Origin: Kribbella sp. VKM Ac-2568
GTDB taxonomy: Bacteria; Actinomycetota; Actinomycetes; Propionibacteriales; Kribbellaceae
Assembly (NCBI RefSeq): GCF_004345365.1
Contig: NZ_SLVF01000001.1
Span: forward strand, 248,001 to 312,000
Direction of reading: 5' to 3'
Length of the DNA stretch: 64,000 nt
The first letter of the stretch is position 1, and every line of letters begins with the position of its first letter. Shown piece after piece: positions 16,570 to 25,747 of this stretch. Both the position numbers and the translations under genes were made by a program. The notes under the pieces were generated by a model. That model saw only the letters and a list, made by a program, of their open reading frames with translations. It made no database searches and was not told the DNA's origin.

Positions 16570-17007
16570 TCAACCCGAAAGGGGTTGGGTATCCTCGCCC
16601 GCCCTGGGGTCTCGCTCTGGGAGCCAGCTGGTGCCGTTGTCCTCACCAGCCGTCAGGTGCTGTGGCTTGAGATCCTTGACGCACCGTTGTCCGTAGTAGT
16701 TGTAGTGCTCCGGATCAGTCGCGAAGGCCCTTGCCCCGGCGGGCAGTGAAGTGGCCAGCGTGGGCAGTTGTCGGAGGTAGATCCTCGGGTCCGAGTAGGT
16801 GCCGTCCCTTGTGAATTCCACCTTGACGTACTTCATGCACCCGCCTGTTCCGAGGTCTTCGAACAGCCTCTTGGTGAGCTGTGGGGAATCGACGATGAGG
16901 TGGGCGAGCCATGGAGTCGGACGGATGACGAGCTGGCTGGGATTGTGCGCCAGGCGTGCGTCGAGCAGGTGCAGCACTGACGAGGTGCCCGGGTCCCTCT
17001 GTGGCAA
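16570..17007 (-). CDS. Hypothetical protein
   Basis: A 145-aa frame whose second half (from Met58, possibly the true start at 16836) reads MKYVKVEFTRDGTYSDPRIY and LRQLPTLATSLPAGARAF, then ATDPEHYNYYGQRCVKDLK. The sequence is not low complexity and looks like a folded small domain, but I do not recognise it. It sits downstream of, and opposite to, the esterase lipoprotein gene. Start choice is uncertain because neither Met has a strong ribosome binding site. Confidence 0.45.
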   Translation of the reverse strand: MPQRDPGTSSVLHLLDARLAHNPSQLVIRPTPWLAHLIVDSPQLTKRLFEDLGTGGCMKYVKVEFTRDGTYSDPRIYLRQLPTLATSLPAGARAFATDPEHYNYYGQRCVKDLKPQHLTAGEDNGTSWLPERDPRAGEDTQPLSG

Positions 17008-17013
17008 GCGGGT

Positions 17014-17042
17014 CCCACGGGCGCCGCAGGGGCGCCCGTGGG
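17014..17042 (-). terminator. Strong hairpin after the UvrA-like gene
   Basis: CCCACGGGCGCC and GGCGCCCGTGGG form a perfect 12-bp G/C-rich stem with a 5-nt loop, 5 nt past the stop of the UvrA-like gene. There is no U-run, but actinobacterial terminators often lack one. Confidence 0.6.
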
Positions 17043-17047
17043 GCTGG

Positions 17048-19438
17048 TCAGGGGGCGACGTATTCCGCGAGGTGTTTGCCGGTGAGGGTGGTGGGGGTGG
17101 AAATGAGGTCGGCGGGGGTGCCTTCGTAGACGATGCGGCCGCCGTCGTGGCCGGCGCCGGGGCCTAGGTCGATGATCCAGTCGGCATGGGCCATGACCGC
17201 TTGGTGGTGCTCGATGACGATGACGGACTTGCCGGAGTCGACGAGGCGGTCGAGCAAGGCCAGCAGTTGCTCTACGTCGGCGAGGTGGAGGCCGCTGGTC
17301 GGCTCGTCGAGGATGTAGATGCCGCCCTTCTCGCCTATGCGGGTGGCCAGCTTGAGGCGCTGGCGCTCGCCGCCGGACAGGGTGGTGAGGGGCTGGCCGA
17401 GGCTGAGGTAGCCGAGCCCGACGTCGGCGAGCCGGTCGAGGATCTTGTGGGCGGCCGGCGTGGCCGCCTCGCCCGCACCGAAGAACTCCTCGGCCTCGGT
17501 CACCGGCATCGCGAGTACTTCGGCGATGTTGCGGCCGCCGAACTCGTACTCCAGCACCGACGCCTGGAACCTCTTGCCCTCACACTCCTCACAGGTGGAT
17601 TCGACGGTAGCCATGATGCCCAGGTCGGTGTAGATGACGCCGGCGCCGTTGCAGGCAGGACAGGCGCCCTCGGAATTGGCGCTGAACAAGGCCGGCTTCA
17701 CCCCGTTGGCCTTCGCGAACGCCTTGCGGATCGGTTCGAGCAGCCCGGTGTACGTCGCGGGGTTGCTCCGGCGGGAGCCCTTGATGGCGCCCTGGTCGAT
17801 CGACACGACCCCCGCGTCGGTGGGCATCGACCCGCGCACCAGCGAGCTCTTGCCGGAGCCCGCCACGCCGGTGATCACGCAGAGCACCCCGAGCGGGATG
17901 TCGACGTCGACGTCCTGCAGGTTGTTGGTGTCGGCGCCGCGGATCTCCAGCTTGTCGGTTGCTGTCCGCACCGTCTCCTTGAGTTTGGCCCGGTCGTCGA
18001 GATGGCGGCCGGTGATGGTGTCGGAGGCCCGCAGGCCCTCGAGAGTGCCCTCGTAGCAGATGGTGCCGCCCGCAGTACCGGCGCCGGGGCCGAGGTCGAC
18101 GACGTGGTCGGCGATCGCGATCGTCTCCGGCTTGTGCTCCACCACGAGCACGGTGTTGCCCTTGTCCCGCAGTTGCAGCAGGAGGCCGTTCATCCGCTGG
18201 ATGTCGTGGGGGTGCAGGCCGATGGTGGGCTCGTCGAAGACGTAGGTGACGTCGGTGAGCGAGGAGCCGAGGTGGCGGATCATCCTGGTGCGCTGCGACT
18301 CGCCCCCGGACAGAGTGCCCGACGGCCGGTCGAGCGAGAGGTAGCCCAACCCGATCTCCGCGAACGAGTCGAGAAGGTGTTGCAGCCCGGTGAGCAGCGG
18401 GGTCACCGACGGCTCGTCGAGGCCCTTGACCCAGTCGGCCAGGTCGCTGATCTGCATCGAGCAGACGTCGGCGATGTTCTTGCCCTTGATCTTCGACGAC
18501 AGGGCTTCCTTGCTGAGCCGGGTGCCGTCGCACTCGGGGCAGGCCGTGAACGTCACCGCCCGCTCCACGAAGGCGCGGATGTGCGGCTGCATCGCCTCGA
18601 CGTCCTTGGACAGGAACGACTTCTGGATCTGCGGGATCAGACCGGCGTACGTCAGGTTGATCCCCTCGACCTTGATCTTGGTCGGCTCGCGGTAGAGCAG
18701 GTCGTGCATTTCCTTCTTGGTGAACTTGCGGATCGGCTTGTCCGGGTCGAAGTACCCGCAGCCGCGGAAGATCCGGCCGTACCAGCCCTCCATGCTGTAC
18801 CCCGGGATCGTCAGCGCGCCCTCGTTGAGCGACAGGCTGTCGTCGTACAGGGCGGTCAGGTCGAAGTCGGTGACCGCGCCCATGCCCTCGCAGCGCGGGC
18901 ACATGCCGCCGAGCCGGTTGAAGGTCGCCTTCTCGGCCCTCGTCTTGCCGCCGCGCTCGACCGTGATCGCACCGCTGGCCTTCACCGACGGGACGTTGAA
19001 CGAGTACGCGTTGGGCGAGCCGATGTGGGGCTTCCCGAGCCGGCTGAAGAGGATGCGCAGCATCGCGTTGGCGTCGGTGGCGGTGCCGACGGTGGAGCGG
19101 ACGTTGGCGCCCATCCGCTCCTGGTCGACGATGATCGCCGTGGTCAGCCCCTCCAGTACGTCGACCTCCGGCCGCGCCAGCGTCGGCATGAAACCCTGCA
19201 CGAAGGTGCTGTAGGTCTCGTTGATCAGCCGTTGCGACTCCGCGGCGATGGTGCCGAAGACCAGCGAGCTCTTGCCCGAGCCGGAGACGCCGGTGAACGC
19301 CGTCAGCCGGCGCTTCGGGATCTCGATGCTCACGTCCTTGAGGTTGTTCACGCGCGCGCCGGTGACGCGGATCAGGTCGTGGCTGTCGCCGACGTGCGCC
19401 GCAGGCGGCTGCTTGTCCGTCTTCTTGGCCGTGCTCAT
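17048..19438 (-). CDS. UvrA-like ABC-ATPase (DrrC-type)
   Basis: A 796-aa soluble twin ABC ATPase of the UvrA superfamily. Two Walker A motifs ([14 protein letters not shown] near residue 50; [13 protein letters not shown] near 530), two signature motifs ([12 protein letters not shown] and [12 protein letters not shown]), and UvrA-type zinc modules ([30 protein letters not shown]) are visible. At under 800 residues it is shorter than true UvrA (about 950-970) and resembles the DrrC/UvrA2-like proteins linked to drug or DNA-adduct tolerance, so a housekeeping excinuclease role is unlikely. GGAG lies 6 nt before ATG 19438. It stands alone, with a hairpin after it and a tandem repeat upstream. 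Confidence 0.88.
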   Translation of the reverse strand: MSTAKKTDKQPPAAHVGDSHDLIRVTGARVNNLKDVSIEIPKRRLTAFTGVSGSGKSSLVFGTIAAESQRLINETYSTFVQGFMPTLARPEVDVLEGLTTAIIVDQERMGANVRSTVGTATDANAMLRILFSRLGKPHIGSPNAYSFNVPSVKASGAITVERGGKTRAEKATFNRLGGMCPRCEGMGAVTDFDLTALYDDSLSLNEGALTIPGYSMEGWYGRIFRGCGYFDPDKPIRKFTKKEMHDLLYREPTKIKVEGINLTYAGLIPQIQKSFLSKDVEAMQPHIRAFVERAVTFTACPECDGTRLSKEALSSKIKGKNIADVCSMQISDLADWVKGLDEPSVTPLLTGLQHLLDSFAEIGLGYLSLDRPSGTLSGGESQRTRMIRHLGSSLTDVTYVFDEPTIGLHPHDIQRMNGLLLQLRDKGNTVLVVEHKPETIAIADHVVDLGPGAGTAGGTICYEGTLEGLRASDTITGRHLDDRAKLKETVRTATDKLEIRGADTNNLQDVDVDIPLGVLCVITGVAGSGKSSLVRGSMPTDAGVVSIDQGAIKGSRRSNPATYTGLLEPIRKAFAKANGVKPALFSANSEGACPACNGAGVIYTDLGIMATVESTCEECEGKRFQASVLEYEFGGRNIAEVLAMPVTEAEEFFGAGEAATPAAHKILDRLADVGLGYLSLGQPLTTLSGGERQRLKLATRIGEKGGIYILDEPTSGLHLADVEQLLALLDRLVDSGKSVIVIEHHQAVMAHADWIIDLGPGAGHDGGRIVYEGTPADLISTPTTLTGKHLAEYVAP

Positions 19439-19510
19439 GGTGTCTCCATCTGTCAGTCGGGCCGCCCTCGCGGTCTCCGTCAGGGTCGCCTGGCTCGATC
19501 TAACCAGCCT

Positions 19511-19594
19511 CCGGTACTACGTGGCCGCGGTCGCTCGGCCCGTACTACGTGGCGTCGGTCGCTCAGCGGTACTGCGGGAGCCGCGGTCGCTCAG
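19511..19594. repeat. Three tandem 28-bp repeats overlapping a stop codon
   Basis: Three adjoining units of exactly 28 bp (19511-19538, 19539-19566, 19567-19594) share the end GGTCGCTC(G/A)G and a front GTACT(A/G)CG. The stop codon of the minus-strand VOC gene (19591-19593) is inside the third unit. The repeats lie between that stop and the UvrA-like start. Confidence 0.75.
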
Positions 19595-20001
19595 CGGAGT
19601 TGCTGGATGCGGACCATGTTGCCCGCGGGGTCGCGGAAGGCGCAGTCGCGGACACCGTACGGCTGGTCGGTCGGCTCCTGGACGACCTCGGCGTCGCCGG
19701 CCTGCAGCCGCTCGAAGGTGGCGTCGAGGTCGGCGGTGGCCAGGTTGATGCCGCCGTAGGTGCCCTTGGCCATCATCTCGGTGATGGTGCGGCGCTCCTC
19801 GTCGGTGATGCCGGGGTCGGCGGCCGGCGGGTGCAGGACGATGGACGTGCCGGGCTGGTCGGGCGGGCCGACGGTGATCCAGCGCATCCCCTGGTAGCCG
19901 ACGTCGTTGCGGACCTCGAAGCCGAGGGCGTCGCGGTAGAAGGCGATCGCGGCGTCCGGGTCGTTGTGCGGGAGGTAGCTCGCGTGAATGGTGATGTTCA
20001 T
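19591..20001 (-). CDS. VOC family (glyoxalase-like) protein
   Basis: A 136-aa vicinal-oxygen-chelate protein with the paired beta-alpha-beta-beta-beta modules of the fold: NITIHASYLPHNDPDAAIAF and YRDALGFEVRNDVGY in module one, GGINLATADLDATFERL and RDCAFRDPAGNMVRI in module two. Metal ligands would be His near the start and Glu/Gln at the ends; substrate is unknown. The start ATG 20001 comes 10 nt after the stop of the AraC-type regulator gene, so the two form an operon. A GTG three codons earlier is possible. Confidence 0.87.
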   Translation of the reverse strand: MNITIHASYLPHNDPDAAIAFYRDALGFEVRNDVGYQGMRWITVGPPDQPGTSIVLHPPAADPGITDEERRTITEMMAKGTYGGINLATADLDATFERLQAGDAEVVQEPTDQPYGVRDCAFRDPAGNMVRIQQLR

Positions 20002-20011
20002 GACAGTCACG

Positions 20012-20455
20012 CTAATGCGACTCGGTGACCGGCGCTTCTCGATTCCTGATCGGTCTGGTCACCTGTTTCGCGACGCAGGACGGCATCCCCGCGGTCGCGA
20101 GCCCCGCCTCGCGCCGGTAGACGCTGGGTGGGACACCGACCAGTTCCGTGAAGCGGGTGCTGAAGGTGCCCAGCGACGAGCAGCCGACCGCGAAGCAGAC
20201 CTCGGTGACGCTCATGTCGCCCCGACGCAGCAAGTTCATCGCGCGTTCGATGCGCCGCGTCATCAGGTAGCCGTACGGCGACTCACCGTAGGCGGCCCGG
20301 AACTCGCGGCTCAGGTGCCCGGCCGACATGTGCGCGCCACGGGCGAGCGCCTCGACGTCGAGCGGCTGCGTGTACTCCCGGTCGATCCGGTCGCGGACGC
20401 GCCGCAGCCGCGCAAGATCACTCAAGCGCTGCACCCCGTCGGCTTTGCTGGTCAC
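20012..20455 (-). CDS. AraC family transcriptional regulator
   Basis: A 147-aa short AraC/XylS regulator consisting mostly of the two helix-turn-helix motifs: LDVEALARGAHMSAGHLSRE and VTEVCFAVGCSSLGTFSTRF, followed by the conserved end VGVPPSVYRRE. There is no separate ligand-binding domain, so effector input is unclear. It starts at GTG 20455 and is immediately followed by the VOC gene, which it probably controls; AraC-VOC pairs of this size recur in actinobacteria. Confidence 0.9.
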   Translation of the reverse strand: MTSKADGVQRLSDLARLRRVRDRIDREYTQPLDVEALARGAHMSAGHLSREFRAAYGESPYGYLMTRRIERAMNLLRRGDMSVTEVCFAVGCSSLGTFSTRFTELVGVPPSVYRREAGLATAGMPSCVAKQVTRPIRNREAPVTESH

Positions 20456-20515
20456 GCTAACGATCGTGCCACATCCCCAGGACCAGCAGTCGAGCGCTGA
20501 CGCGGTACGGCGTAC

Positions 20516-20953
20516 CTAGTGGTCTGGGGTGAAGCGGTAGACCTGGGAGTTGCGGGGTTGGAAGCCCAGTCGTTGGTAGAGGTGGTTGGCGGAGGTTCGG
20601 TCGGGACGGGAGGTGAGGTCGACCGTACGGGCGCCGGCGGACTGGGCCAGGCGGATGGCTTCGTTGGTCAGGGCGGCGCCGATGCCTTGGCCTCGGGTCG
20701 AATCGTCGACCACCACATCTTCGATGCGGGCTCGTAGGCCGGTGGGGATGGGGAACATCACCAGGGTGAGGGTGCCGACGATCGCGTCCGGGGTGCGGGC
20801 GATCAGGATGGTGTTGGCTTCGTGGGACACCAGGCGGCGCAGCGCTTCCTCGTCGAGCGCTGGGGCGGAGCTGGAGAGCTGCGGGAGGAGGCGGGCGAAG
20901 GCCGCGGTCACCTCGTCGGTGATCTCGCTGAGTACCTCGACTGTGACGGTCAC
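20516..20953 (-). CDS. GNAT family N-acetyltransferase
   Basis: A 145-aa acetyltransferase with the acetyl-CoA motif VVVDDSTRGQGIGAALTNEA (R-G-Q-G-I-G-A) and the C-terminal HLYQRLGFQPRNS. Substrate unknown. The frame is open far upstream, but those residues are an antisense-like overlap with the ComB-like gene. GTG 20953 is chosen because AGGG lies 10 nt upstream and the domain begins there (TVEVLSEITDEV). It follows the ComB-like gene at 52 nt and could be co-transcribed. Confidence 0.82.
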   Translation of the reverse strand: MTVTVEVLSEITDEVTAAFARLLPQLSSSAPALDEEALRRLVSHEANTILIARTPDAIVGTLTLVMFPIPTGLRARIEDVVVDDSTRGQGIGAALTNEAIRLAQSAGARTVDLTSRPDRTSANHLYQRLGFQPRNSQVYRFTPDH

Positions 20954-21005
20954 GCTCGGAACCCTACTGATCTCGCCGACCGCCAGCAGTAGCCGGTCGG
21001 TCAGT

Positions 21006-21725
21006 TCACTGACGGGCAGCCTCCCGTCGAGGAGCGTAGCGCCGTACCGGGCGCAGTTCGACGGTGGAGTCCAGGAGGCGGCCGACCATGGCGAAGTTGT
21101 ACTGGTCGACCATGCTGCATGCCTCGAGGTCGGCGACGAAGCCGTCGTGCTTCGAATGCGTCGGATGCCGCCAGACAGCCGTGTGCTCCGCGCCTGCAGC
21201 CCGTACTGCGCTTGCAAGGTCCGCGGGATCCGGGCTGCTTCCGCGCAGCAGCGCACCGAGGTGTACTGCGCAGGCCTCGTCTTCTGAGGTGTCTCCGGTG
21301 CACAGAGCGGTCACGGGGGAGTGCGGATGGTGCTCGGCGATCCAGCGGGCGGTGGCGGTGATGTTCGTTACCGCGGCGGCGAGGAGCGCGGTGGCTTGCT
21401 GGGCGGCGGCGAGGCCTCGGGTCCCGTTCGAGGTCCGCTGGATCACGTGAGCCCCGGTGAGGTCGGCCGCTGCGACCTCGATCGGGGAGTTGCCCAGGTC
21501 GAAACCCTCCGGACGCTGGCCGTACTCCTCGCCCATCAGGACAGCGCCAGGGCGCTGATCCCGCAGAGCGAAAGCCTCGTCGAGCTTCTCGACACAGACA
21601 ATCCGCTCGGCCCCTGCAGCGAAGGCGGCTGCCGCGGTGGTGAAAGCGCGGATGACGTCGATCACCACGACCACCTCGGTCAGCACCGGCCGGTCCCGGA
21701 GATGAACCACGCTGAAGCTCTTCAT
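21006..21725 (-). CDS. 2-phosphosulfolactate phosphatase family (ComB-like)
   Basis: A 239-aa protein of the ComB family, which in methanogens dephosphorylates 2-phosphosulfolactate during coenzyme M synthesis; in actinobacteria the substrate is unknown. Family signatures: VVVIDVIRAFTTAAAAFAAG (D-V-x-R-A), GEEYGQRPEGFDLGNSP, VIQRTSNGTRGL and DQYNFAMVG near the C-terminus. ATG 21725 gives the standard start MKSFSVVHLRD; an upstream ATG at 21773 adds 16 residues without similarity. No other coenzyme M genes are nearby, so a phosphatase on another phospho-acid is likely. Confidence 0.82.
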   Translation of the reverse strand: MKSFSVVHLRDRPVLTEVVVVIDVIRAFTTAAAAFAAGAERIVCVEKLDEAFALRDQRPGAVLMGEEYGQRPEGFDLGNSPIEVAAADLTGAHVIQRTSNGTRGLAAAQQATALLAAAVTNITATARWIAEHHPHSPVTALCTGDTSEDEACAVHLGALLRGSSPDPADLASAVRAAGAEHTAVWRHPTHSKHDGFVADLEACSMVDQYNFAMVGRLLDSTVELRPVRRYAPRREAARQ

Positions 21726-21829
21726 CGCTCGGAAGCCTCGCACGGCAAGGGAGCAACCGCAGTCAAAGGGCACCGAGCCAGCCTGCGACCACCACTCGCT
21801 CCACGGGGTCAGGATGCCACTCGAACGAC

Positions 21830-21862
21830 GGGGCCGGCGCCTGGATTCCAGACGCCGGCCCC
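21830..21862 (-). terminator. Rho-independent-like hairpin after heparinase gene
   Basis: GGGGCCGGCG and CGCCGGCCCC pair over 10 bp, and the inner CTGG/CCAG adds four more with an AAT-type loop. It lies 16 nt downstream of the stop of the heparinase-like gene on the minus strand. No U-run follows. Confidence 0.72.
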
Positions 21863-21877
21863 ACTACTCATAACTGT

Positions 21878-23863
21878 TTACGCAGCGCGGAAGAGTGCGC
21901 CGCCTGAGGTGATACCGACTGAGGTCTTCACGCCGGCGACGACGAGGTCGATGACGTACGTCGTACCGGACCAGCGTCCCTTGTAGGTGACCGAGCCGGT
22001 CGCCTTGACCGGGGCGATGAACGACAGGATCGAGGACGAGTAGCCCGAGCGGGCGAACATCAGCGTCGGCGCCGAGTTGCGGGTGAAGATGTTCGGGTAG
22101 TGCCAGCCCTGGATCGGGTTGGTCTGCGCCTGCTTGATCAGGATGGCGCCCGCCGGCAGCGCCTGCCGGAACGGGACCTGGAACAGGATCGTCCGGCTGG
22201 TGTCACCTGCCTTCGCCGCGATCGCGGTCGTCCGCGAGTAAACCGTGGCCTTCTGGTCCGACGGCATGTGCCACAACGTCTGGAACTGTTGCGCCGTCTT
22301 CGAGGTCGCCCGGTCCAGGGACACGATCAGGTCGGGATCCTTCAGCACGAGGTAGCCGCGGGTACGGCTGATCCCGGAGCCGGGGACGTCGGTGAACTCG
22401 AAGAACTCCGCGTTGGCCTTGACCACCTGGCGGTTCAGCTTGGTGACCGGGAGGGTCTCGGCGGACAGCGGTGTCGTCATCGAGTTGGCGGAGAACTGGC
22501 CCTTCGCCCAGGTGCGCCAGACGTCGTTCTGGTAGCCGGCGTGACCACCGTTGATCAGGATGTCGCGGCCCTTGGCGGTGTAGGTGATCCCCATGTGGTC
22601 GCTGTGCCCATGCACGGCACGCCCCGGTCCGAAGCGGATGCTGTACGCCGACTCCTGCGTGAACGGCCGCGTCTGGCCCCAGCCGGTCCGGCCGAACACG
22701 TATCCCGCGTTGTACACCTTCACCCGGTCGGCTGACGGCGTACCCGACGCACCCTTCGTACCGGCGTACTCCATCGGCGTACCGGCATAGGGATTGGTGG
22801 CAACGACCTCGGAGTCGCCGATCTGGGCGTACTTGCCGAGCGAGTTGGTGGCCAGCGCGAGCCAGTTCGCCATCAACGCGCGCCGGGTGTTGATCGTCGT
22901 ACCGGGGTCGGCGCCGCACTGCTGCAGCACGGTGACCGCCCGGCCCCAGAGGGAGTAGTTGAACTGCGCGTACGCCGTCGACTGCTCGTTGGTGGAACCC
23001 TGGGAGTCGATCGAGGTGGTGATGCCCTGCGCCAGGCGGGTCTGCGCCGTGGTCTTGTAGTCGGCGCGGTTCAGCGTGCACCCGATACCGAACAGAGCGA
23101 TGCTCTCGTCCGTTCCGTGGTTCCAGGCGCCGCTCCAGTTGTTGATCAGGAACGTGGCGTGCTGGGTGAGCGCGGTGTCGAGCCACGAGTACGCCGCCGG
23201 CAGCGTGGTCACGCCCAAGCCGGAGATGACTGCCTGACGGACGCAGATCAGAACGTTGGTCCGGTGCATCGTGGCCTCGTACGCGCCGACGTCGGCCTTC
23301 CACGAGTACGGGTTGTCCGTGACCCAGTCGCGCACGATCGTGGTCACCCGGTCCATCGCGGTCGTGTCGCCCGTGCTGGCGGCGACGATGCCCTGGCCGA
23401 GCCAGCGCAGCGAGTGCAGCCACATGTACCAGCTGGGGTTCTTGTACGGGTTGAGCCGCCAGTTGATGTTGCCGCTGCCGTTACCCACCTTGTACGGCGC
23501 GTACGGGCCCCAGGTGTAGGTGTCGTTGAGCAGGTTCGCCACCGGGTTCGGGGTGTCGATGCCGCTGAAGCCCGGGCAGGTGTACGACCCCGCGACCAGC
23601 TTGCCGTCGGCGGCCCGGCGCGGCGCCGCCGTGGTGATGTCCTTCGCCGCTACCGCGGTCGGCGGCACCACGTTGCTCTTGCCTTCCTCGAACTGCGCGA
23701 ACTCCGGTTCCGGAAGGTCGGGCAGCACCGCGATCGGCGGTTTGGTCGGTCCCGCGGCCACCGCCGTAGAACCGACTCCGGGGGCTACCAGCCCGCCCCC
23801 GAGGCCGGCCAGTACGCCGAATCCGGCGACCAGTCCGACCCATCGTGAGAATTTCCCACCCAT
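21878..23863 (-). CDS. Secreted heparinase II/III family protein
   Basis: A 661-aa exported polysaccharide-lyase-like protein. The signal peptide (MGGKFSRWVGLVAGFGVLAG) ends near VGSTAVAAG. Residues about 110-330 form the alpha-helical toroid (PSWYMWLHSLRWLGQ, NNWSGAWNHGTDESIALFG with catalytic-type Asn/His), and the C-terminal half is beta-sheet, including VHGHSDHMGITYTAKGRDIL, the His-containing HeparinaseII_III signature. Probably degrades an acidic glycan outside the cell; the substrate cannot be inferred. GGGGG lies 5 nt before the preceding GTG; ATG 23863 gives better spacing. It stands alone, with a strong terminator hairpin behind it. Confidence 0.88.
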   Translation of the reverse strand: MGGKFSRWVGLVAGFGVLAGLGGGLVAPGVGSTAVAAGPTKPPIAVLPDLPEPEFAQFEEGKSNVVPPTAVAAKDITTAAPRRAADGKLVAGSYTCPGFSGIDTPNPVANLLNDTYTWGPYAPYKVGNGSGNINWRLNPYKNPSWYMWLHSLRWLGQGIVAASTGDTTAMDRVTTIVRDWVTDNPYSWKADVGAYEATMHRTNVLICVRQAVISGLGVTTLPAAYSWLDTALTQHATFLINNWSGAWNHGTDESIALFGIGCTLNRADYKTTAQTRLAQGITTSIDSQGSTNEQSTAYAQFNYSLWGRAVTVLQQCGADPGTTINTRRALMANWLALATNSLGKYAQIGDSEVVATNPYAGTPMEYAGTKGASGTPSADRVKVYNAGYVFGRTGWGQTRPFTQESAYSIRFGPGRAVHGHSDHMGITYTAKGRDILINGGHAGYQNDVWRTWAKGQFSANSMTTPLSAETLPVTKLNRQVVKANAEFFEFTDVPGSGISRTRGYLVLKDPDLIVSLDRATSKTAQQFQTLWHMPSDQKATVYSRTTAIAAKAGDTSRTILFQVPFRQALPAGAILIKQAQTNPIQGWHYPNIFTRNSAPTLMFARSGYSSSILSFIAPVKATGSVTYKGRWSGTTYVIDLVVAGVKTSVGITSGGALFRAA

Positions 23864-24056
23864 CACAACCCCCAGCTAGTTTCACGGTGCAAGCCGCTGC
23901 TTCACCGTGCTAGAGACGCCTTCTGTTACACCCGATGACCAGATCGGGCAGAAAGTTGCCGAAACGCAATGGGAATTGGTTCAGCACCTCCCCCGGGACT
24001 CTAGGGGTGACCCAGGTCATGTCCTACGGGGGCCCGGCGGATCGCAGTACCAGGGG

Positions 24057-24245
24057 TCAGTGCCGGTAGCTGAAGCCTTCGCTGGTGAGGCGGGCACGGA
24101 GGTTGGCGACCTCGGCGGGCGGAGCTTGCCGGTGGGTTGACGAGACGTCAGCCTGAGCGCTGTCCGGGGACTTGGTGGAGGCCGGCACGGCCGGTGGCCG
24201 GCTGCTGCGCTTGCGTCCCCAGGGCGTCCACATGCTCCCCAGCAT
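24057..24245 (-). CDS. Small hypothetical protein
   Basis: A basic 62-aa frame starting MLGSMWTPWGRKRSSRPP and ending NLRARLTSEGFSYRH. GGGGAGC precedes an internal ATG (24233), which may be the true start. It is divergent from the VOC gene at 24308, from which it is separated by 62 nt. The family is not recognised; composition is plausible but not decisive. Confidence 0.4.
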   Translation of the reverse strand: MLGSMWTPWGRKRSSRPPAVPASTKSPDSAQADVSSTHRQAPPAEVANLRARLTSEGFSYRH

Positions 24246-24307
24246 GACGCAGCGAACGGTGCGGGAGAAGAGGCCGTACGGCGGAGACGCCGTACTAAGG
24301 TCAGTGG

Positions 24308-24697
24308 ATGTTCTCCGCACCGCAGGTCAACATCTACTCCGCGGACGTGGTCCGCTCGGTCGGGTTCTATCGGAGCCTCGGCTTCGAGGAGACGTTCCGT
24401 ACGCCGGCCGAGGGCGAGCCGATCCACGTGGAACTCGTCCTGGACGGCTTCAAGATCGGCATCGCGTCGGTCGACTCGGCGGTCGCGGACCAAGGTCTTC
24501 CGCTCGATCTCACCCAGCCCGGCCGCGGCATGGAGATCGTCCTCTGGACCGACGACACCGACGCCGCCCACACCCGCCTGGTCGCCGCCGGCGCCAAGCC
24601 CCTCTCCACCCCGCACGACTGGCTGGGCAGCCTCCGAGTCGCCTGGGTCGCCGACCCCGACGACAACCCCATCGAACTGGTCCAACGAGTCAACTAA
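24308..24697 (+). CDS. VOC family protein
   Basis: A 129-aa glyoxalase/bleomycin-resistance-fold protein: NIYSADVVRSVGFYRSLGFE in the first module, HVELVLDGFKIGIAS, and VAWVADPDDNPIELVQR at the end, where the Glu is the usual metal ligand. Substrate unknown. ATG 24308 is the first residue of the domain; only a weak AAGG precedes it. Its stop overlaps the convergent DUF gene by 4 nt. Confidence 0.88.
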   Translation: MFSAPQVNIYSADVVRSVGFYRSLGFEETFRTPAEGEPIHVELVLDGFKIGIASVDSAVADQGLPLDLTQPGRGMEIVLWTDDTDAAHTRLVAAGAKPLSTPHDWLGSLRVAWVADPDDNPIELVQRVN

Positions 24698-25128
24698 CGC
24701 CCAGCACCCGCGCGGCGCTCGCTGGCGGCCGAGCGCTCGGCGTGCTCCAGGGCCAGTTGGACGCAGTTGGCCTGGTCGGAATGGCAGTACATCGACATCA
24801 CCAGATCCCGGACGTTCCAGGCGATCGCCGGCAGTTCAGCGGGGCCCCACTCCTCGAGAGGTGCCCCGAACCTCTCGATCAGGAGCCGCCGCAACTCGTC
24901 GTACCGGGGACGTGCCTCGCCTTCGAACAGGAACAGGCTGAAGCCGAGGAACTGGTCGTCGTACGTGCTCCACTGCCCCTTGCCGCCGAGCGCGGTGAAG
25001 TGCCTGTCGCCACCAGACACGTCCAGGAAGCCGACCTCAGCGAACAACCCGACGCGCTCCGCCTCGGTGGTCGGCCAGCGAGCCTCCACGATCCTGCCGA
25101 CGGTCTCGACAACAGCCGCAGCTCTCAT
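24694..25128 (-). CDS. Hypothetical protein (possibly DUF6301-like)
   Basis: A 144-aa cytosolic protein: MRAAAVVETVGRIVEARWPT, FAEVGFLDVSGGDRHFTALG and DELRRLLIERFGAPLEEWG, then VRDLVMSMYCHSDQANCVQL. The middle Trp/Phe-rich part and the paired segments suggest a small alpha/beta domain resembling actinobacterial DUF6301-type proteins, but the match is from memory and uncertain. ATG 25128 is preferred to 25140 for spacing from the upstream GGTGGG. Confidence 0.6.
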   Translation of the reverse strand: MRAAAVVETVGRIVEARWPTTEAERVGLFAEVGFLDVSGGDRHFTALGGKGQWSTYDDQFLGFSLFLFEGEARPRYDELRRLLIERFGAPLEEWGPAELPAIAWNVRDLVMSMYCHSDQANCVQLALEHAERSAASERRAGAGR

Positions 25129-25168
25129 GCGCCCACCCAACCACGCCCGCGGACCGTAGTACCGGGGG

Positions 25169-25543
25169 TCAGCCGTCGAGTTCCTGCTGGCTGCGTTCTA
25201 TGCAGAACTCGTTGTTCTCGGGATCGAGCAGGGTGACCCAGCCGCGGCCGTTGGGCTGGCGGTGGTCTTCGTGGATGGTGGCGCCGAGGGCGAGGAGGCG
25301 GGCGACCTCCTCGTCGCGGGTGCGGTCGGTGGGCTGCCAGTCGATGTGGACGCGGTTCTTGAGGGTCTTGGCCTCGGGGACGGCGATGAAGAGCAGGCCT
25401 GGCACCGGGCTCGGGGACTCGACCAGTACTTCGGTGTCGCCGGGCTCGTCGACCGCCGAGACGGGCCAGCCGGTGACCTCGCTCCAGAAGGTGGCGAGCG
25501 CGTAGGGATCGCCGGAATCGATGGTGATGTGCCGCAGGATCAT
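25169..25543 (-). CDS. VOC family protein
   Basis: A 124-aa VOC-fold protein: ILRHITIDSGDPYALATFWS then EVTGWPVSAVDE, RVHIDWQPTDRTRDEEVARL with a central ligand His, and VTLLDPENNEFCIER with the ligand Glu. This is the type common in actinobacteria, where one subunit pairs with itself in trans. Substrate unknown. Its stop is directly followed by a GGTACTAC-containing run, as are other genes in this window. Confidence 0.88.
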   Translation of the reverse strand: MILRHITIDSGDPYALATFWSEVTGWPVSAVDEPGDTEVLVESPSPVPGLLFIAVPEAKTLKNRVHIDWQPTDRTRDEEVARLLALGATIHEDHRQPNGRGWVTLLDPENNEFCIERSQQELDG

Positions 25544-25747
25544 GACCGCCGACCCTAGTGGTGAGCGCAGGTCAGGCGGCCGGCTCCGCGCCCCCTCCGC
25601 GACTGCCCGATCACGCGACGGATTCGTGCCGGGACCGCCTGAGAACCGTGCTCTTCGAGGGCTCGTGGACTGTCGGAAGGTGGGTCTAGGGTGCGAAGCC
25701 TAGGCAGTATCCGGGCAACGAGCGGTCTTCGGACCAGGGGGTTTGTG

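Noticed and set aside
17186..19759. An 857-codon plus-strand frame across the UvrA-like gene
   Set aside because: It is the antisense of a GC-rich gene with third-position bias; its Val/Asp/Gly/Arg-rich composition is typical of shadow frames.
20516..21256. 246-codon version of the GNAT at 20516
   Set aside because: The extra 100 residues are another frame of the ComB-like gene; GTG 20953 starts the domain.
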